Positions 59,980 through 64,000 of a stretch of 64,000 bases of DNA are shown here, piece by piece (the first letter of the stretch is position 1; each line of letters starts with the position of its first letter). The stretch covers positions 66,735,319 through 66,799,318 of the forward strand of contig CP136069.1 of NCBI GenBank assembly GCA_032622095.1, written 5' to 3'. Source of the stretch: Siphonodentalium dalli. Lineage: Eukaryota; Mollusca; Scaphopoda; Gadilida; Siphonodentaliidae. A model generated the notes under the pieces. It worked only from the letters and a program-made list of their open reading frames with translations. It did no database searches and was not told the origin of the DNA. Both the position numbers and the translations under genes were made by a program.

Positions 59980-60225
59980 TTTGCACATTCTCAAGGGACA
60001 ACATTATCCTGTTTGCAAAACCATGTGATGAAGCTTGACGATGAATGTAAACTGCAAGTTCTCCGCGTCGCTGAGCTGCAGTCTGATGATTATCACCTTG
60101 ACCGACCTTTGTACTATGCATGCAGAGACGCTCGAGAAATCCTGTGCCCAGAAGAGGTTCCTGGACATGGGAAGATTTATAAGTGTCTCAAGAAGCATAA
60201 AACAGACCAAAAAATGGATGCTGCA
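59980..60225 (+). CDS. GLG1: GLG1 exon e (246 bp)
   Basis: Acceptor 'ctccatcttttcttcag' and donor GCA|gtaaat, phase 0-0, 82 codons. It starts FAHSQGTTLSCLQNHV, then ECKLQVLRVAELQSDDYHLD, RPLYYACRDAREILC and KIYKCLKKHKTDQKMDAA. 'AHSQG', 'VAELxxDDYHLDR' and 'YACRD' are hallmark GLG1 strings (repeats 3-4), which makes this the most diagnostic exon of the gene here. It is among the best conserved parts relative to vertebrates. Confidence 0.97.
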
Positions 60226-60780
60226 GTAAATATTTTAGTTTTTCTTTTGAGACGTAGATTATTTTAACTCATTTTCTTCCTTCAGTAGTTTTTCACATTT
60301 TTCCACATCCCTCATTCGATCATCACAAAACTTCGTACTGATATTCATGGTGGCCTCTAGATAGGAGCCATCTTGAATTGGTTTTTACTCATTGCATGAC
60401 TAAATCCTTCAGCACATCCTACAGATCACATCCCTCATCCGATTGCCAACAAACATCATATGGATCTTTGGGTGACCTCTAGTTGGATCCTCAATTCAAT
60501 CCCTTCATTGTCAGGGCTTATATTTGATATGATTTTGCGAGAATCTGTACATACTTTTTCACAAGAATCCAGAGTAATTTGTGAGAATATTTATGATTTG
60601 GATTCTCGCCGAAATATAAGCCCTGATTGTATTGCTCTAATTTTTTTTAAGTTGCTTATTCTCGCAGAACATTTAAAAAATCATTACCTCTCCATGTTGA
60701 GCTACGGTGTCATTAACATTCATTTTCAAGACGTTATTAATTTGTTGATTGCCTAACTTAATATTTTTTATCTTCTACAG
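60226..60780 (+). other. GLG1 intron with remnant of the 164-bp family
   Basis: A 555-bp phase-0 intron. 'tgcatgactaaatccttcag' and 'atgttgagctacggtgtcat' show that it is largely a degenerate copy of the 54-kb repeat family. The inverted pair 'agggcttatatttgatatga' (about 60,512) and 'gccgaaatataagccct' (about 60,608) flanks its centre. Confidence 0.7.
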
Positions 60781-60961
60781 TGTAAATCTGAGTTGATAAA
60801 ACGGCAGATAATGATTTCCCAGGACGTTAAGATAAACAAATCCTTCTTTGATGCTTGCCATAAGGACATCCAGGATCGTGTATGTTTCCGTGATGTACCT
60901 CCATCAATGTACATTGGAAGGTCAAAGGTACTGCTTTGCTTGGAAAATGTTCTCAAGGAAG
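60781..60961 (+). CDS. GLG1: GLG1 exon f (181 bp)
   Basis: Acceptor 'tatcttctacag' and donor GAAG|gttagt; starts in phase 0 and ends in phase 1. It encodes CKSELIKRQIMISQDVKINK, then FFDACHKDIQDRVC and KVLLCLENVLKEG. The first cysteine closes repeat 4 (joining MDAA|CKSELIKRQ, like vertebrate 'MSEKCREALTTRQ') and the others belong to repeat 5. An unrelated antisense open frame over this exon is ignored. Confidence 0.93.
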
Positions 60962-61215
60962 GTTAGTCTACTGTAAATCTTAAATTATTTAGGCTTTCAA
61001 TTGTGATCTTTGTGGCTGTTTTTTCTGTACTTACATTATCTTAAACCCCATACCCTAATGTTTGCAAAGATATCTACTCTTTAGCGAGGACTTATTATAC
61101 GGGAATTAAGCATCTGGTCATTGCCAGTGACTGGTCGAAAAGCCATAATGACCATTGCATGTTTGCTTGTGAATGCCATTATGACCATTGTTGATTCATT
61201 CATGTAAGCGTTTAA

Positions 61216-61375
61216 CCCTTTCAGTGCCAAGTCCGATTTTTGTATCAACCCATATTTCCTTGATAATTTTTCAAATTTATTGATTATAATAATGTGATAC
61301 ATTGATGGAAAGAGCTCTTAGAGCTCTTTCGATCAATGTATCACATTACAAAAATCGGACTTGGCACTGAAAGGG
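61216..61375. mobile_element. TTAA fold-back MITE, copy 5
   Basis: TTAA at 61,212-61,215 and 61,376-61,379. The ends are CCCTTTCAGTGCCAAGTCCG and its exact complement. The right arm lacks part of the internal segment, so the hairpin is asymmetric. Confidence 0.9.
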
Positions 61376-61700
61376 TTAATGTACTGAGTAAAATGCTGCT
61401 GTTTTTATGTTTGGTTGATTCTATGTGCATAAGATTGACGTATCTTATGAGTAACAACAACCTCATAACATGCCATATGATTTTTAAGGCAGTGGACACT
61501 TTCTTTGAAAGACATGCAAATAACTCGCTAATGCAAAAAAAAATGACCTGTGTTTCTGGTAAATTTGAGTGGTCCTCCTTCGAACGGCCCTCAACGGTTT
61601 TCATTTTATTGATTTTTTTTAACAAAAAACTAAATTTCAAATAAAAGAAACAAAAACAATTTTACAAATGGTTTTTTCCAACATGTCCACTGACATGTCC

Positions 61701-61946
61701 AAGCCTTGAAATAGTGTGCCTGTCATTTGCAGAATGAGGTCCCCAGAGGGTGAATTTAGTGATGCTACCCCGCATAGTGGGCTAGCATCACCAAATTCAC
61801 CCTCTGGGGACCTCATTCTGCTTACACCTCAGCAGAATGAGGTTTCCAGAGGGTGAATTTGGTGATGCTATGCGGGGTAGCGTCACTAAACTCACCCTCT
61901 GGGGACCTCATTCTGCAAATGACAGGCTCACTATTTCAAGGCTTAG
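61701..61946. mobile_element. Double-hairpin element with possible 8-bp target duplication
   Basis: Outer arms begin AAGCCTTGAAATAGTG and end CACTATTTCAAGGCTT. Inside are two consecutive hairpins (61,730-61,820 and 61,833-61,915) with CAGAATGAGG arms. ACATGTCC occurs on both sides (61,693-61,700; 61,947-61,954), a possible target duplication. This is the most complete copy of the hairpin family in the window. Confidence 0.8.
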
Positions 61947-63168
61947 ACATGTCCATCCACATTGACCAACGATGAGCGAAATACATGAGCCCTGACATTC
62001 CAGTTATATTGGGCTGGATCAACACAGTGTTCGAAAAGTGACTGTTATGTACATGTATACACATACATGTACAACATAAAGTACATCTCCACATTTGAGA
62101 AGATGATAAATGATAAATTTGCTCATCCTCATACTATACATTGGAATGGTCTATTCTTCAATGCTATAGATGTTCTGATAATATGAGCGGACGATAGGCA
62201 GAAAAGATACCCCTGAGATTTCTCCCTGGATTCCCATTTATTCATTTGTAGTGATGTTCAAAAAGTTCAATAAATGGCTAATCAAGTAACTACTCATCAT
62301 CTAGTATCCAGTTAGGGTTAAATAAAGTGCACCATCTGTTTGTTCGCTTTTTCCTTTTCCAGATGATAACTTTAGTGAGTCTGAACTGAATGGAGTGAAA
62401 TTTAATATGTGGGTTTACTAGCACAAAATGCAGGTCGAGTTCCAAATCGGGTTCTATCCGCCAATTTTTACCAGAGTTACGGCCCTTTATGTTGGAATTT
62501 GAACTCAATTTTCCTTTCTGGATAACTCTTGTAATATAAGTCGGAACTGAATGAAATGAAATTATGTATGTGAGTTTACTAGCTTAAAATACAGGTCAAG
62601 TTCAAATTTGGTTTCAGCCTGACGGTTTACACCAGAGTTATGGCCCTTTGTTGAAACTGCCACAGGTGTATTTTGCCATGCCCCAGCGATGCTGTTGTTG
62701 TAATTAGATTAGGATCCATTCAGTAAATTAAAATCAAATATCTAATATTTCCTGAATATTTATAACTAGCGGATGGACCCGGCGTTGCATGGTCAAAGTG
62801 TGGCAAAATTATAATTGAAACAGTTACAATAAATTAGGAAATATAATACTAAAGAGCATTTATGTTATGGTATATTTCTGATGAGGTAAAACATAAAGGG
62901 GATGTTGGGTGGAGCCAAGCCATGTTACTCGGAGGGCCAAAATACATGACCACACCAAATTTATGTGAGATCCACCCAGTATTTTCTGAGAACCGCCCAG
63001 TAGTTGCTGAGAACCGCGAAGCCCGTGCAGATATGATGTCAAACGCAATGATGCGGGAGTCATGACCCAGCCCTTGTTACCCGGATGTACACAAAGCTTA
63101 AAAAAAGGTCTGTTTATTTAAGCTAGAGTTTCTTAGTTGCTTACATTGCTGAATTGTCTCCATTTTAG

Positions 63169-63407
63169 GAAAAAGGGTCAGACCAGAGTGCATCCGTGAG
63201 ATGAGTGATTTGCGGAAAACCTTGCTAGAAGACTACCAGATTAGTCCTAATATTGTCAATGCATGCGGAGATGAGATCCAAACAAAATGTCATGACAAGC
63301 TTGAGAAGGGTGGCGCCACTCTTCACTGCCTTATGAGCTTAGCTCGACCTGCAAATAATAAGTTCAAAGAGGATGATGAACTGCTCTCCAACAAATGTAG
63401 GGTGGAG
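63169..63407 (+). CDS. GLG1: GLG1 exon g (239 bp)
   Basis: Acceptor 'tgtctccattttag' and donor GAG|gtaaag; starts in phase 1 (split glycine) and ends in phase 0. It encodes KRVRPECIREMSDLRKTLLE, DYQISPNIVNACGDEIQTKC, TLHCLMSLARP and SNKCRVE. This matches repeats 5-6 of GLG1 (vertebrate 'SSECQGEMLDYRRMLMEDF' and 'TLHCLMKVVRG'). The donor is immediately followed, at intron position +7, by a MITE. Confidence 0.96.
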
Positions 63408-63413
63408 GTAAAG

Positions 63414-63535
63414 TACAGTAATGCTCTAATTAATCGACCTCTTAACCACAGCAGAATTATGGGTAATTTTTCAGGATTTAGTCGGAAATATGGCTTTTTG
63501 CCATTCATCGGAAAGCTCTCAGGGTTTGGTAAGAG
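63414..63535. mobile_element. Half-MITE directly behind the exon g donor
   Basis: It begins TACAGTAATGCTCTAATTAA six bases after the exon end and runs through 'cagaattatgggtaattttt' and 'ggaaatatggctttttgcca' to 'ggaaagctctcagggtttgg'. It matches 36,215-36,325 closely but lacks the second hairpin arm. Confidence 0.85.
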
Positions 63536-63704
63536 ATAGTTTCATAAGGTGACATATGTAGCAAAATTAAATTTTGAGTAATGCGCAAACCCTGATTATA
63601 ACACCTCTGTTTTGCAAACAATGGGGTATGAGGATCTACAGAAATCTACAACCAGTAGGAATAAACATGAATTACTTTTAGTCGTTAATTATTGATATTT
63701 ACAG

Positions 63705-63829
63705 TTAATGAACCTGATAAAGGCAGCCGATATCAGCACAGACTACAAGATGGATGGAGTGTTACACCAAGCCTGCAAACCTGTCATCGACATCGCATGT
63801 AATCACCATGAAGGTCCAGATGATAATCT
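63705..63829 (+). CDS. GLG1: GLG1 exon h (125 bp), gene continues beyond window
   Basis: Acceptor 'attgatatttacag' and donor AATCT|gtaagc; starts in phase 0 and ends in phase 2. It encodes LMNLIKAADISTDYKMDGVL, HQACKPVIDIACNHHEGPDDN and two more bases. This corresponds to the vertebrate segment with 'DYRIDRALNEAC...IQTAC', around repeat 6. The remaining repeats (about two thirds of the protein), the transmembrane segment and the short cytoplasmic tail must lie downstream, outside the window. Confidence 0.92.
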
Positions 63830-64000
63830 GTAAGCAACTTATTTAATATGATAATAAGCAAAGCATGTAGACTGACCTGCTGTTCAGGGTTAAATGAAAG
63901 AATAGCTCATAAATCCCCAAAAAACGATGTTTTCTTATTTTTCGAATTCGTGAAATTGTGGGGATTTCCCAAATTACAGGAGATTTTCCTTATTTCCGCT

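Larger units (their letters stand above)
60962..63168 (+). other. GLG1 phase-1 intron with MITE and double hairpin
   Basis: It contains the TTAA fold-back MITE (61,216-61,375), the double hairpin element (61,701-61,946), two units of about 135 bp with 'gtgggtttactagca' and 'ccagagttacggccctttat' (62,370-62,660), and a 'ctagcggatggacccggcgt' element head (62,766). No exon is recognised. Confidence 0.7.

Overview
Eukaryotic genomic DNA, most likely from a marine invertebrate. A lophotrochozoan (mollusc-like) is my best guess: the 5S-derived sequences resemble molluscan 5S rRNA as I remember it, and the genome is packed with short TIR and fold-back elements. There are no operons or bacterial signals. 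Coding sequence is sparse and comes as short exons with GT..AG borders in long repeat-filled introns. Most open frames in the window are chance or repeat-driven. Every coding exon I can support is on the + strand.

Left part (about 1-37,500). A thrombospondin type-1 (TSP1) module, consisting of a 48-bp linker exon and a 186-bp TSP1 exon, both phase 1-1, is present twice (18,390/23,579 and 32,578/36,506). The two modules lie in a direct duplication: copy A is about 2,579-24,540 and copy B about 28,563-37,471. Flanking introns are nearly identical, so the differences between copies can be read as events. Copy A has a 9.7-kb insertion splitting a 30-bp minisatellite, a hAT-like element with a clean 8-bp target duplication, a 122-bp tandem element, an expanded 38-bp satellite and a new perfect hairpin. 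Copy B has a decayed pogo/Tigger-like transposon. The 3' half of the TSP1 exon has 18 substitutions in 13 codons, none synonymous, between otherwise near-identical copies. This is the strongest biological signal here.

Right part (about 41,166 to the end). Eight exons of GLG1 (Golgi apparatus protein 1 / cysteine-rich FGF receptor / ESL-1) encode roughly the first six cysteine-rich repeats. Reading phase is compatible across all junctions. The signal-peptide exon and the C-terminal two thirds, including the membrane anchor, are not seen in the window.

The GLG1 introns are a museum of small DNA elements: five copies of a TTAA-flanked fold-back family, a TTAA element nested in an array of TTGCGCTTAAGCGCAA palindromes, a 1.9-kb element with perfect 9-bp target duplications, several 160-175-bp tandem families, and a cluster of palindromes around TACGAGTTAACTCGTA. 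No CRISPR, phage, plasmid or intact autonomous transposon is present. Two 5S-rRNA-derived units lie in tandem near 5.5-6.0 kb.
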